Shown: positions 34,164 through 45,456, numbered from the stretch's first letter. The stretch: DNA of 64,000 bases from Vanessa cardui (GCF_905220365.1 NC_061143.1:9362001-9426000), one strand, 5' to 3'. The notes: generated by a model from the letters alone, not told the origin. Made by a program: numbers and translations.

Positions 34164-34393
34164 AAAGTAAAGTAACAGCCTGTAAGTTTCCCACTGCTGG
34201 GATAAAGCCTCCTCTTTCATTAAGGAGAGGGTTTGGAACATATTCCACCACGCTGTTCCAATGCGGGTTGGTGGAGCACGAGATGAATTATAAACACAAA
34301 TTAAGCACATATATATAGTGGGTGCTTGCTGGGTATGAACTCGCAATCATCGGTTAAGATATACGCGTTCTAACCACTGGGCCATCTCAGCTC
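34164..34393 (-). mobile_element. SINE family A, copy 10, with ~80-bp internal deletion
   Basis: TTAC-type tail and 'CCACTGCTGGGATAAAGCC' at the low end, head GAGCTGAGATGGCCCAGTGG at the high end. The join 'GGTTGGTGGAGCACGAGATG' skips the whole 'ATGCACATGTGGCAGAAT...CACCGCC' block present in the other copies. Confidence 0.88.
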
Positions 34394-34429
34394 AACAAAA
34401 TATACACCCTTTTTTTGACAAAGACGGAT

Positions 34430-34660
34430 GAGAAAATGAGTCATCTGAGTAAGTCGCCGATAGATCGCGGTAAAAAATATTATCCCATTCTTACATTTCC
34501 AATACGTTACCAATCTTGGGAAACTATGATTCCTTATTCCTGTAGTTCAATAGTTCAGTCACTTTTCGAATAGGGATCGTAATATTAAGTATTGGTATTT
34601 GCCAGTAGAAGATCGGGAAGCTACCTAAGTGAGGTTACATAAAGCCCTACCTAGAGGACT
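34430..34660 (-). mobile_element. SINE-like family B, degenerate copy
   Basis: 'ACCAATCTTGGGAAACTATGA', 'CCTGTAGTTCAATAGTTCAG', 'TAATATTAAGTATTGGTATT' and 'CATAAAGCCCTACC' match family B in order (each partly) at low identity. Confidence 0.6.
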
Positions 34661-35108
34661 AACATTGTCAATGATCATAGCACACAGTCACAGAAATGAA
34701 TATAATGAAACCCCAAAAAAATGTTCTAAAAATTTAGCACATTGAAGAGATATTTCTCAACGCAAAGACACCATCCATATTTGACATGATTATACGTGTA
34801 ACCCGAAAGTATACGCTAAAATAATTTTGATAAGTAACATCGAAACGAAATTACCCGATCCGCGAGGTCGGGTAAATGATAGCTTCGGAGTTGATAAATC
34901 CTTCATTCCACTTTCTCTTCACGAATTTTAAATAATTGTACATAAACAACAACGGTGTCGTGCGTAAAATGGAAAACAAAGGGATGCGACGGCTAAAAAA
35001 TTACAGACATGGTGTTTCACATTGAATGGACCAAAAGATATTTAACTATGTTTTTCATATATGTATACTCATACCAATATTTAAAGCTGTGGTTTGTTTG
35101 AACGTGCT

Positions 35109-35219
35109 ACCAGAATCTATCCTATTTACAATATATTGATTTTATTAAGGACCTAGCAGAATCTATCCTATTTGCTGATGCTTTTTGCGTTTGTTAGTGT
35201 TGATCTTAGTAAGGACCTA
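35109..35219 (+). repeat. Two-unit imperfect tandem duplication
   Basis: CAGAATCTATCCTATTT starts each unit (35111 and 35157) and 'TAAGGACCTAG' ends each. The second unit has an extra ~16 bp in the middle. Confidence 0.8.
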
Positions 35220-36379
35220 GTAAGGAATGAAAATGTCAATTGTATTAAAACAAAACTACAGTTTTAATACAGTATCACATATCAATGTGTTATTTGTTTA
35301 TTGAAATATCTTAATGAACTTTTAATGACATATAATAAAAAAGAGAAGCCTATTTGTATATTCTATAGCCATTTGATTTACATATATGATTTGAATCAAT
35401 GAATATAATTTAATTGTCACCAATTAAACTGTAACCATGCTAGCTGAAGCGAATCCAATGTATATGAAAAGACCGTGGCATACGCTGTGTGCGGGCTCTC
35501 TTTAAGAGGCATAAAACAAGCAAAATTAAGTTATTAAGCAATGCAAATGAAGTCGATATGGTAATTCGATTACCGATGCGTACATTTCGACAATTAAATC
35601 AAGTATTATTACATTCATACAATTATAATCTTTAATTATTAAAAATTAAGGTTCAAAATTGCATAAGCAAAAAATGGTCGTTGAAGATTGTTCAGGATTT
35701 TTTTTAACATTCGTAATTTGTATGGTACTTTTTCACCATGAACGATCTATCATTATTTGGTACGGCTTTTAATACTCGTATTGTGTGTTCGACCAAAACA
35801 TATTGATTCTCTTATTGATGACGACAAGCGCGTTTCTTAATAAGGCTCGTAAGGATTTATTTACGCGCGTAACGTAACTGGCATTTATATCGAAACAACG
35901 GTAAGCGATGAAGTTTTGTTTTTTTTTATGTGATATTTATGTGAGAAATTTTTAACACAAAACGAATATAGCATTTACATAAAATGTTTATTTTTTTTAA
36001 ATATTAGTATGATGAAATTGCTGTTGATATAATTATTTAATCCCAATTAAGTTGCAAGTTGCATAAAACAATTATTACATAGTTCAAAAAGTTTAAGACC
36101 GCTTCAATAGATTAATTTTGGATACTATTGCTGGGTTTGTGTAGAGGATAATAAAAGTCACTAACTAGTTCACGACTTATTATCGAGACGGTATAATTAT
36201 ACGGACTGTGACGCACTTGACACTTTGTTTTACATATGCAATGCTTCGACTTTTATACAAGATATATGCCAAAAAATATGAGATACACAGATGTGAAATA
36301 TTTTAGTCATAGAATATGTAACTTTAGTAACTATTTACTTTAATACCTATGAAATATTTTCTATTAAATAATGTAGTGA

Positions 36380-36660
36380 AACACAAGTCACAAGGCAGTT
36401 GTGGCTGAATTGCAGGCCTGTATAGGTGGGCTGACCGTCAGGGAGACACAGTAGCATACGAAAGCTATCCTGTGGCGCCACTGAAAGGACGAAGAGGATA
36501 CCGCTGGTTTTTTAATGGGTATTCCGGTCTGCCGGGGCGCTCTCGCTGTCCTGGCTCATTACCTCCTATTTCACGTGGGGCAAACGCGTAGTCTGTCTTT
36601 CCAGCTTGAAACAATAGGTAGGCTGGCCTTTCTAAATCTGGGTGGCAAGCGCTTTCAATA
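36380..36660. mobile_element. GC-rich interspersed repeat, copy 1
   Basis: Contains 'AGGATACCGCTGGTTTTTTA', 'ATGGGTATTCCGGTCTGCCG' and 'GGGGCGCTCTCGCTGTCC'. A related block lies at 41685-41850. It is much less AT-rich than its surroundings. It is probably a LINE 3' UTR, but I cannot name the family. Confidence 0.6.
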
Positions 36661-36768
36661 CAAAATGGATAGAAAGTAATTTAAGTCTAGCGTTACCCTT
36701 GGAACTGTTATGATTAGAAGATATATAGTTTAGTTTATATTAGTACCTGCGTTTCGCAAATTAACTCA

Positions 36769-37020
36769 CTTGGTAGGACTCTGTGCCAGTCTGAAAAGTA
36801 CCACCCAATCATCATATGTATGTATCACCGCCAACTAGCCGCACACAGTATTGTTGTGTTTCGGTTTGAAGGGTGTGTGAGCCTGTGTAACTACAGGCAC
36901 AAGTTACATAACGTCTTAGTTCCCATGGTTGATGGCACATTGACGATGTAAGGAATAGTTAATATTTCTTACAGCTTCATTATCTATGGGTGATGGTTAC
37001 CATTAGGTGGCCTATATCCT
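36769..37020 (+). mobile_element. SINE-like family B, copy
   Basis: 'ACTTGGTAGGACTCTGTGCC' start, 'GTATCACCGCCAACTAGCCG', 'AGTATTGTTGTGTTTCGGTT', 'GTGTAACTACAGGCACAAGT' and 'CTATGGGTGATGGTTACCAT' follow the family. Confidence 0.75.
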
Positions 37021-37135
37021 CGGCCAGTAGAACTACAGCCACAACGAACATTATATCCCATAGTAGCCAAAATTGGTAGTGCATTGGTGATGTTAAGGAA
37101 TGGTCAATATTTCTTAAAGCACCCTTTTCCTATGA
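37021..37135 (+). mobile_element. SINE-like family B, second partial copy in tandem
   Basis: Starting at 'CCAGTAGAACTACAGCCACA', the family's second half is repeated directly after the previous copy (AACGAACATTATATCCCATA, ATGTTAAGGAATGGTCAATA). This indicates a head-to-tail partial duplication or a nested insertion. Confidence 0.65.
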
Positions 37136-37224
37136 TCGGTATATTATTAACGTGATCGTAAATTTCTGGTTTTCGTTTGAACAAATTAATAATATGTTTA
37201 ATATTAATATAAACTCCCCCTTTT

Positions 37225-37290
37225 TCTGTAGATTTTATCGAAAAGAAGCAGCAAGAAATTTAGTAGTTACTCGTATCTTAAAAAGACAGA
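37225..37290 (-). mobile_element. LINE 3' UTR relic
   Basis: 'TAGATTTTATCGAAAAGAAG' and 'AAGAAATTTAGTAGTTACTC' match the CR1/Jockey-type tail at 12.2 and 55.9 kb. Confidence 0.5.
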
Positions 37291-37299
37291 TAAACACTC

Positions 37300-39717
37300 A
37301 TATTCAATAATTTTCTAGATACTTAAAGAAAAATATGAAAGGTTACTTAAGAGTGAAATAACATATAAATATATGCTTTAAAATAAGTGAGTAGTGTTGG
37401 GCACATTGCTATCGAAATACATATCGATTATTCACAACTAATTTAACTTTGACTAGTGAAGTTTAATACGATTTTTATTATCCAGACGAAGCCAAACAAC
37501 TCAGCTAGTACCTCATAAACCTTTAATGACTATCTTAATGAACTATCGAATCGTGGAGAGGAATCGTTATTTCATTTCTGTCAGTACACTCGTTCTCTGT
37601 AATGGAAAATTGAATCATTGATTTGCACGCAAACTATTCATTAACCCATCTATGCACCTTATTGTAAGGCGATAAGGTTGAAAATTGATAAAACAATTAG
37701 TAGTCATGAGTTGAAAATAATTGTTGCAATTTGGATTTTATGTTAAGGTAGTAAAGATCAAAATGACTTGTTTCAAAAATTAGGTGTAACGTCTATTGAG
37801 TGGGTGGTGTTTGTTCAATATACTTATTGTTTTCGAAGAATCAGTAGGTTTTTTAATGCAACGCCAAGATTTAAAATATAATACTCATATATTCGCTCAT
37901 ACAAAACGCTTTCTCAAAACATATGATATCTTAAAGTATGTTTGTATAAATAAGTGTAGTCGGGTTTTTCCCAGCCATAGAAAACTATTTTTTTATAAAC
38001 GTTTTAGAACGCACTTATTTGTTTATACAATCAAATATTATATTAAGAAAAATACGTTCTGTAGAATATGTGTTTTGAATTCGTGTTCTATATTTAAAAC
38101 ATTTTAATTTTTGCTTGATAAACACTGGCCAACTTTATTTAGTGTTACCATTATAAAAATAAAAAAGAATCGAAACAATAAAGCATATATTAATTAATTT
38201 TGTAGAAAATTGATGTAGAAATAATGTAGTAATTTCAAAATAATTTTGACCAATTTTATCCATTTAGTGGGTGAATTACGTTTCCATAAAAGAATAAATT
38301 ATTTTTGAATTTCGATTCGAATACTAGTTCAGAGTTATAAATAATAAAAAAATTAATAGAGTCATATGTATATAGCATGAAGCATGCTAATTCTGTATTT
38401 AAATTAAATATATCATAATAAAACAAATAATATAAATCAAATCCGAATTAAATGTCTGGAAATTTCTAGAAAGCTTAATAATATTAATGTTTGTTGAGGT
38501 TGGGGTCAGACTTACGAACCGGTAGATATGATAAATATATCATTACACAAATCAAATCTAAAGTGGCATTTTTCTTATAAATAAATTTGAATGGAAAATG
38601 CAAACGTCAATATAACTATGGTGATTTTTTCATTCCTTTGGGGTAATGTTATATATTTAAAGATATTAAGACAATAACATATGTCAATATCATGTCAAGA
38701 ATCGATACTTAATAATGTTACCAACTAAAAACCATACAATTAATAATTAAATTGAATAATGTTTTGTACGTATACAAAATGCATAGTTGTTACGTACATA
38801 CTATTAACACTAAGAAAAATCTGATGCTTTCTCTCTTCCCACTTTAATTACCCTATTACACAGGTAACAGTTCTGTACATACGGCTGAAAAAAAAAAACA
38901 AAAATATTTATATGTAGAACCTACTATATTCGTTAAGAATCATTTATTTGATATAGGATTTTTTTAAAACAAATAACAATTTAGTTGATACCTTAGGAAT
39001 AAGAGAATTACTTCCAAGCTATTTTTAAATAAAAAAAAATGTTTGTAAAATAAATTCTTCTCCAATCTGAGGCTTTTAACGAAACGATAGGTTCTGAGAA
39101 TAACATTATTTTGTGTACCATAATTCTCTCTGTGCACTTGACTCTACATAAGAACATTTCTTTTTTTCATATACATGATATTAATTATTTAATTAATTGC
39201 GATTTTTTATTTATTCGGTAAACCTTTTCAATCGATGATACCTCGTTATTGAACATATACTTTCCATTATCACTAGTAAGCAGACAATGTAACAAACATA
39301 ATGTAAATAAAATATTAGCATATAGATTAGGAACACATAGATTGAACACAGTTTGTTACAATATGTTATATGTTACAAAGTATTTTCATTATATGTTGCC
39401 TGTTGAATCAACGGCTGATTTATTTTCAAATGACTACTATAATCTTTTGATGAGTATTCGTTTGTGTTCTATGTTTTTTTAAGATAGGAAGCTCAGGATA
39501 TTTAAGTATGATATTAATAAGGCTTAATGTCACACATAATTAATTACTGTCAAGAGTCTGAGGTATATGAAGACGCGTGTTATAAAATATAACAAGAAAT
39601 TTGAATACAATATAAAAAAAAAATATTGAATTTTCAAATAAATTGAAAGTATAAAATTAAAAGTATTTAAGTTTTTTGTCGTTAATCAAATGTTCTACAC
39701 TGTTGAATGTAAATGTT
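37300..39717. other. Unique AT-rich DNA, no gene seen
   Basis: About 2.4 kb with no recognisable repeat family. A 103-codon open frame at 37796-38107 (+) starts at TTG, is unlike any family I know and has AT-driven composition; I treat it as chance. Confidence 0.45.
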
Positions 39718-39990
39718 TGACAACGTCACATACATTACTCTGACCCCAATGTAAGTAGCTAAAGCACTTGCATTATGGAAAATCAGAAGTAACGATACCA
39801 CAAACATTCAGACACAAGATATGTGTCCGGGTGTTTGTGGAAAATATACAAACACCCAGACAAAAGATATGTGTCTAGGTGTTTGCATAGAATAGTAACT
39901 ATTTTTTTCTACATCGACTCGGAAATCAAACCCGGGACTTCGGAGTGGCGTACCCATTAAAACCGATGTAAACACTGCTCGAACAAGGTC
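39718..39990 (-). mobile_element. SINE family C, copy 7, with internal fold-back insertions
   Basis: Standard family ends (GACAACGTCACATACATTAC at low, decayed tRNA-like head at high coordinate). The middle is enlarged by about 75 bp made of alternating inverted copies of its own 'GTGTCTGGGTGTTTG' segment. The B-box arm has lost part of 'CCGGCCG'. Confidence 0.83.
39798..39885. repeat. Two consecutive hairpins inside SINE C copy 7
   Basis: Hairpin 1 pairs 39798-39816 with 39822-39840 (19-bp arms, three mismatches). Hairpin 2 pairs 39849-39862 with 39872-39885 (14-bp arms, one mismatch). All four arms derive from one SINE segment. Confidence 0.85.
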
Positions 39991-40290
39991 TAGATTTATT
40001 ATTAAGTAACAATAACTTAAAGTCATGACAACACATGACAGCATCTATCGTTGAAACAGTCATTTTAAAATATGTTACGTTATGAAAAATGATGCAAAAT
40101 CAATGCAAATCTATGATAAAAACTTTAAAAATCGGATGAAGAGAATGTAGCGTTATTTAAATTCAAATGACCGTCTCAATTCTATTTCTATTTCTATTTC
40201 GAGTTCAATCAAATTTATGTTATAAAAATTTATTATATAGATTTAGCTTTTAGTTTAAATCATATAGTCTTACCCGTGAGTATTTCAGAA

Positions 40291-40495
40291 TCATTACATC
40301 GTATAAAACAAAGTCGCTTCCTCTGTCCCTATATCCCTGTGTGCTTAAATCTTTAAAACTACGCAACGGATTTTGATACAGTGTTTTTTAATAAATAGAT
40401 CGATTCGAGAAGCAGGTTTTTATATATAATACATGGACAATTAAGTAAAGAAGTGATAATTTTAGAAGTTCGTGCGAATTAGGGCGGGTCGCTAG
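40291..40495 (+). mobile_element. Helitron-like element D, copy 6 (both termini intact)
   Basis: A|TCATTACATCGTATAAAAC start and GGGCGGGTCGCTAG|T end, with an A|T target. The hairpin-proximal region is shortened by deletion of the 'ATTTAGTATCAGCATTGCAC'-type segment (205 bp in total). Confidence 0.8.
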
Positions 40496-40970
40496 TGTAT
40501 AAAAAAAGAAATATTATATGATAAAACAACACAATACAATAAAGTAATTCCATTATAAAACAAATGGTGATACTTGACCAATTTCGACTTTTATGACTAA
40601 TCTCAAGGGATATTAATAAAGGGATAAGGGAAACTCACTAGCCAATTACGGAAGACATATTATAGTGCACGTGGGATTGCACAAAACCAGGTGCATTCTC
40701 CATTCTCTAAATCTTATAATCCATTTGTACGGCAAATCCCATACGAAAGCACATAAATGCTTTCTGAGACGGTAAATGCTTTCATTTTCTAAAGTCTTTG
40801 ACTACTACTTAAAAAAATTCGACATTATTTTATTGACTCGAATTAGATTTGATATTTCCACAGAAATTTTTAATTTTGCCGTTTCATAACTTTAAATCAT
40901 TTGTAATTAAATACATTGGTAAAGGAGGCATTTTATTCAGTACATGATTAATAAAAAAAACGAAAAAAAA
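40496..40970. other. Unique AT-rich DNA, no gene seen
   Basis: No recognisable repeat, RNA or coding signal. Confidence 0.4.
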
Positions 40971-41178
40971 GCGTGGAATTAATACTAGTTGACTTTCAGA
41001 CAATATATTACACATATAATTGTATTTAACAAACATGACCGTATTTTTTAATGTTGAAAAATTGATACTGAGTTTCTTGCCGGTTCTCTTAGTAGAATCT
41101 ACTTTCTGAACCGGTGGTTTGACGGTTCAAAAGTTCTTGTAATAGCCTACTTGAATAAAGCATATTTTGATTGATTTA
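40971..41178 (+). mobile_element. LINE (CR1/Jockey-type) 3' UTR fragment, plus orientation
   Basis: 'GCGTGGAATTAATACTAGTT', 'TGAGTTTCTTGCCGGTTCTC', 'TAGTAGAATCTACTTTCTGA', 'ACCGGTGG' and 'CTTGAATAAAGCATATTTTG' form the reverse complement of the fragments at 12.1 and 55.8 kb. It includes the polyadenylation signal AATAAA and the TTGATTGATT-type tail. Confidence 0.75.
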
Positions 41179-41475
41179 ACCCGGGACCTCCCCGGGGTTA
41201 TTTTTAAGAGTGAACGATACTACCATAACTAAAATACTTGGAATATCAATGGTACTTAACTGTGGAACGACTAATCTAACTACCAATACTAATAAATATA
41301 CATATGTAATAAATTATATGAATCGAACGTCTCTGTAAATTTTCCAAAAGTGAATGTACCGATATTTTAAAATGTATTTCGAATGTAAAATTTCTATAAA
41401 CAAATAAAACCACAAATCAGAGGCCAGACGTATTGAATGAGAAACATGCCCCTGACACGGTGCCCTTGAACCGCG

Positions 41476-41517
41476 TATAAAATACGAAACAGCCGAGAGA
41501 TCGTTACAAAATCAGTT
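41476..41517 (+). promoter_or_regulatory. Promoter-like TATA box plus TCAGTT initiator
   Basis: TATAAAAT at 41476 is followed 38 bp later by ATCAGTTTCA, a good arthropod initiator (TCAGT). The spacing is a little longer than the usual ~31 bp. The surrounding 41400-41550 is repeat-free and less AT-rich than average. No DPE match was seen. Inference only. Confidence 0.35.
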
Positions 41518-41584
41518 TCACGCCAAACGACGATCGACGATAAACGTGAAATAACTTTGGTTTATATTACGTATTGGAATGATA

Positions 41585-41671
41585 ATGGCTTGGAAGTTGA
41601 AATGGCATTCTTTATCTCGAAATAATCCATTCCAAAAGGGTGTATTTGTATATGTTCTGTCATTTACTTAG
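41585..41671 (+). other. Small ORF downstream of the promoter-like site (unproven)
   Basis: ATG at 41585 opens a 28-codon frame (MAWKLKWHSLSRNNPFQKGV...) to TAG at 41669. It begins about 70 nt after the putative initiator, a plausible 5' UTR length. No family is recognised and chance is likely. Confidence 0.2.
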
Positions 41672-41684
41672 AGCGTTCTCTATT

Positions 41685-41850
41685 CTGCTCGTGTGATTTT
41701 GGGCTGGGTTGCCAGATATTTGTCACAGGAGCATGCGTAAGCGATCCCGGGGCGCCTGCCGAGAGACGGTGAGGGTACCGCTGGCTTTTTAGTGGGTAAA
41801 CCCAGTGGACTTGGGCGCACTCGGCGTCCGGGAAACCGGGTAGTCCCACA
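41685..41850. mobile_element. GC-rich interspersed repeat, copy 2
   Basis: Shares 'GAGGGTACCGCTGGCTTTTT', 'AGTGGGTA' and 'GGGCGCACTCGGCGTCC' (approximately) with 36480-36560, and has 'GCATGCGTAAGCGATCCCGG', which recurs degenerate at 54.2 kb. It is probably the tail of an unidentified LINE. Confidence 0.6.
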
Positions 41851-42287
41851 ATATTAAATAGACATTGATGTAAATTTCAATAATCTTCACATTTTCTAAA
41901 ATATTTTTAATAACATATATATTGAAAATAAAACTTCTTTGTTCATTTTGTGAGTACTTACTTAAATTTTTATTCGTTATTAATATTTTAATTGTAGCAT
42001 ATTTTTTGTGTTGTGTTACCAATGGATAAATATACTTTTGGGTTAAACGTCTAAACGAAGTAATTTTCAAACATCGATTTATGATATACGGGCTTTCCAC
42101 TGGTAACTATTACGTGTCTTATAGCGATTGACAATGATATTACTGTTTTGCATGTTTTACATAGAAACCGTCGAAGGTACCACATAAAAGAAATACAAAT
42201 TTAGAATAAAAAAAGCATGGAACTTTTCTTCGGAAGCATCAAGGCGAATCACGGATAGAAATTGTCATAACTAGAAACTGATTTTTG

Positions 42288-42455
42288 TTTATGGTATAGG
42301 TTGGTGGACGAGCATATGGGCCACCTGATGGTAAGTGGTCACCCATAGACAATGACGCTGTAAGAAATATTAACTATTCCTTACATCGTCAATGTGCCAC
42401 CAACCTTGGGAACTAAGATGTTATGTCTCTTGTGCCTGTAGTTACACTGGTTCAT
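42288..42455 (-). mobile_element. SINE-like family B, truncated copy
   Basis: Clean from 'ATGGTATAGGTTGGTGGACG' through 'CACCTGATGGTAAGTGGTCA' and 'GTGCCACCAACCTTGGGAAC' to 'GCCTGTAGTTACACTGG', then stops. Its own 5' half is missing. Confidence 0.85.
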
Positions 42456-43184
42456 GATACTGTATTTAACTAGAAGTTCTTTAGATACAAAAACATAGAG
42501 ATAAAAAAAATTGATATTTAGAGATAGAATATCTCATATTTGAATTGTAGATACTCGTAAAATAATCTCTTCGTATTAAGGATTTAGATTCGCCACTAAC
42601 TACTATCACCAACACTATTTCACAATGAAACAAACGACAAACATTAATGGCATTTTAATATTATCAACAATCGAACTAACCGATTACTTTATTTGATACA
42701 GTTCAATTATTAACATCGTGAAAATGATTATTCATATTTCATAGTAACAAATACCGTAGCTATCTCCCATCAATAAATAAAACGACCGAAATTGAATGCA
42801 CTATTTTCTATTTACTCTTCGCCGTTATCTTAATCTTTTAATATTTTCCATGACAGATAAACCCAGCGAGAATTATGACATTGCATAACTTAAATCGGCC
42901 GCAGTCACACTATAAAGCGAGTTATGACTTTGAAAAATAAATCGAATTATAAAATAAATAGAATTTCCATTGTGAATATCGCCATTGTAAAGGCAAACGC
43001 ATAAATAAGACCATTGCGATAGCAGTCGTAAATAGAAAGCTTTAGCGCTGAGAGGCCGACAAATAGATTTCTTATGTCCTTTGAAAAACTATAAGGTTTT
43101 GATAAATTTAAACATGATTTAGTACCTTCGATCTGCATAGAATACATGAGATATAAACAATGATGAATTACGATAACAATATAT
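42456..43184. other. Unique AT-rich DNA, no gene seen
   Basis: No recognisable repeat, RNA or coding signal. Confidence 0.45.
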
Positions 43185-43449
43185 ACTTGGTGGTAGGGCT
43201 TTGTGCAAGCCCGTCTGGGTAGGTATCACCCACTCATCAGTTATTCTACCGCCAAATAATAGTACTCATTATTGTTGTGTTCCGGTTTGAAGGGTGAGTG
43301 AGACAGTGTAACTACAGGCACAAGGGACGTAACATCTTAGTTTCCAAGGTTGGTGGCACATTTCTTACAGCTTCATTGTCTATGGGTGATGGTGACCACT
43401 TATCATCAGATAGCCTATATGCTCGTCCTCCAACATATACCATAAAAAT
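43185..43449 (+). mobile_element. SINE-like family B, near-consensus copy
   Basis: 'ACTTGGTGGTAGGGCTTTGT' start, 'TGAGTGAGACAGTGTAACTA', 'CACAAGGGACGTAACATCTT' and 'TCCAACATATACCATAAAAA' end. A short deletion removes 'GACGATGTAAGGAATAGTTA'. Confidence 0.87.
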
Positions 43450-43669
43450 ATAGTGTTGAAATTTTGTCGACATTAGGATATATAATCATCAAACGTAAAT
43501 TGATGATCTTCATTTTTTATGTTCTTAAAGCAGCTTTGACAAGCAAAAGCTTCTAACGATATGATTCTTCTAGCGATTATGAATGTATGCTTAAATCGCT
43601 TTATGTTTCAATTTCGTCTGCATTTATCTGTTTTGATTAATCTGATCGTTTCATCTTTTGTATTGTTAG

Positions 43670-43918
43670 TAGTAAAGTAATTACCTTTACAGCCTGTAAA
43701 TAACCCACTGCTGAGCTAAGGCTTCCTCTACCATTAAGAAGAGGGCTTGGAACATATTCCACCACGCTGTTCCGATGCGGGTTGGTGGAATGCACATGTG
43801 GCAGAATTACGATGAAATTAGACACATGCGGGTTCCCTGACGATGTTTTCCTTCGCCGCCGAGCACTAGAATTATAAACAAAAATTAAGCACATATATGT
43901 TGGTGCTTGCCTGGGTTG
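43670..43918 (-). mobile_element. SINE family A, copy lacking the tRNA-like head
   Basis: TTAC-type tail, 'CCCACTGCTGAGCTAAGGC' and body conserved. It breaks off at 'TGGTGCTTGCCTGGGTTG', before the B box would finish, so it is 5'-truncated. Confidence 0.83.
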
Positions 43919-44529
43919 CCTCTTTTGTCTTGAGTGTATAATTAATTATTCTGATATCAGCTCCTTACTTGCGCCAAGCTTGTGACACGGGTATCAGTGT
44001 CACCGCTAGTGTTACCGTCATCTCTTCCTATTTCACAACCTACCAACGAAACTATCTGAGAAATGTATCCACGGCTTCCGTGCGACGCCTTATCTTGTTT
44101 ATACTTTATGGCGTTTCGATAATCTTTTGTCTTAGTCTCTGTTACTTTAAATTCGTTTCAATTCAATGTGTCACTATTTCAGATTATTTTATCACTTATC
44201 AAAATATTTAACGTATAAAATAATGTCACTTGATATATTCTTAATTTAAAATTTGAAAAAAAAAAACTTTAAAGTTATGTTCAGATGTAAAATTTGATAA
44301 TTTTTTATTGCATAAATTCCACGATGTATATAAATATCTAACACAGCGATAAATTATAATTTGAATATTGTAAATTGTAAAATTTAAATTTTTCTTTGAT
44401 GTATGGATTACCGTTCTTTCATTATAAATTGGTACACATCTCGTATGTGGTCCGGAAGAGATATTCTATTGATGCGATAAAGCCACCTGTTGCATCCAAT
44501 TTAACTTCATACTTTCTTTTCATTTGTGT

Positions 44530-44745
44530 TCAGTGTGTACACCGGTTTTCATGGGTACATCTCGCCGAGGTCCCGGGTTTGATATCCGACCGAGTCGATG
44601 TAGATAAAGTCCATTTGTTTTCTATGTTGTCTTTGGTCTGGGTGTTTGTGGTACCGTCGTTATTTCTGATTTTCCATAAGACTGCTTTGTTAACTTACAT
44701 TGGGATCAGAGTAATGTATGTAATGTTGTCCAACATTTATTATTT
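44530..44745 (+). mobile_element. SINE family C, 5'-truncated copy 8
   Basis: Starts at 'TCAGTGTGTACACCGGTTTT', so the A box is missing. The B-box arm CCCGGGTTTGATATCCGACC is mutated. The body and 3' end (GGGATCAGAGTAATGTATGT) are well preserved. Confidence 0.83.
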
Positions 44746-45152
44746 ATTAAAAAAAATCCTTTAATAACTTTTTTATATATTTACAAAATCAGCGATAATA
44801 TCATACAAAGGCAACTTACTACTACTTTAATGTCAGCATTATTTATTTGATCATAAATTTACATTAATTCAAATTCGTACATGTAATTTCTTTGTAAATT
44901 CTAACTAAATGAGTTAACCGCTGCATTTTATGTGCTTAAACACAATTTACATATAGAAAGATTAGAAAGGTGTTGTTCAAACAAGTAAAAATCACGTTCG
45001 TCGTAATTTATTTACTAATAACACAATGTTTATGAGGAAGTTGATTTCTCGCTAAATTGTGGAAAGTTCTCTCGTCATCCACAATGGGAAATAAAAAACC
45101 GGACTATATTCTTAAAAACACAAATTAAAGAAGATTATGTAAATTTATTTTT

Positions 45153-45456
45153 GAGTGGAGATGGCCCAGTGGTTAGAACGCGTGCATCTTAACCGATGAT
45201 TGCGGGTTCAAACCCAGGCAAGCACCGCTGATTCATGTGCTTAATTTGTCTTTATAATTCATCTCGTGCTCAGTAGTGAGGGAAAACATCGTGGGGAAAC
45301 CTGCATGTGACTAATTTCATTGAAATTCTGCCACGCGTGTATTCCACCAACCCGCATTGGAACAGCGTGGTGGAATATGTTCCAAACCTTCTCCTCAAAG
45401 GGGGATGAGGCCTTTAGTCCAGCAGTGGGAATTTACAGGCTGTTGTTGTTGTTGTA
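45153..45456 (+). mobile_element. SINE family A, copy 11 (GTT tail)
   Basis: GAGATGGCCCAGTGGTTAGA head, GCGGGTTCAAACCCAGGC B box, conserved body with the GACTAATTT variant, and a (GTT)3-4 tail. Confidence 0.9.

Noticed and set aside
37796..38107. 103-codon frame
   Set aside because: Starts at TTG, AT-driven composition, no ATG near the start and no recognisable motif.
41789..42100. 103-codon minus-strand frame
   Set aside because: No ATG start; its C-terminal part is translated from the GC-rich repeat at 41.7-41.85 kb and the rest is Ile/Asn/Lys-rich chance sequence.
43969..44211. 80-codon plus frame with mixed composition
   Set aside because: Starts at TTG; no ATG-led alternative, no family recognised. 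It remains a weak possibility only because the first 150 bp are less AT-rich.
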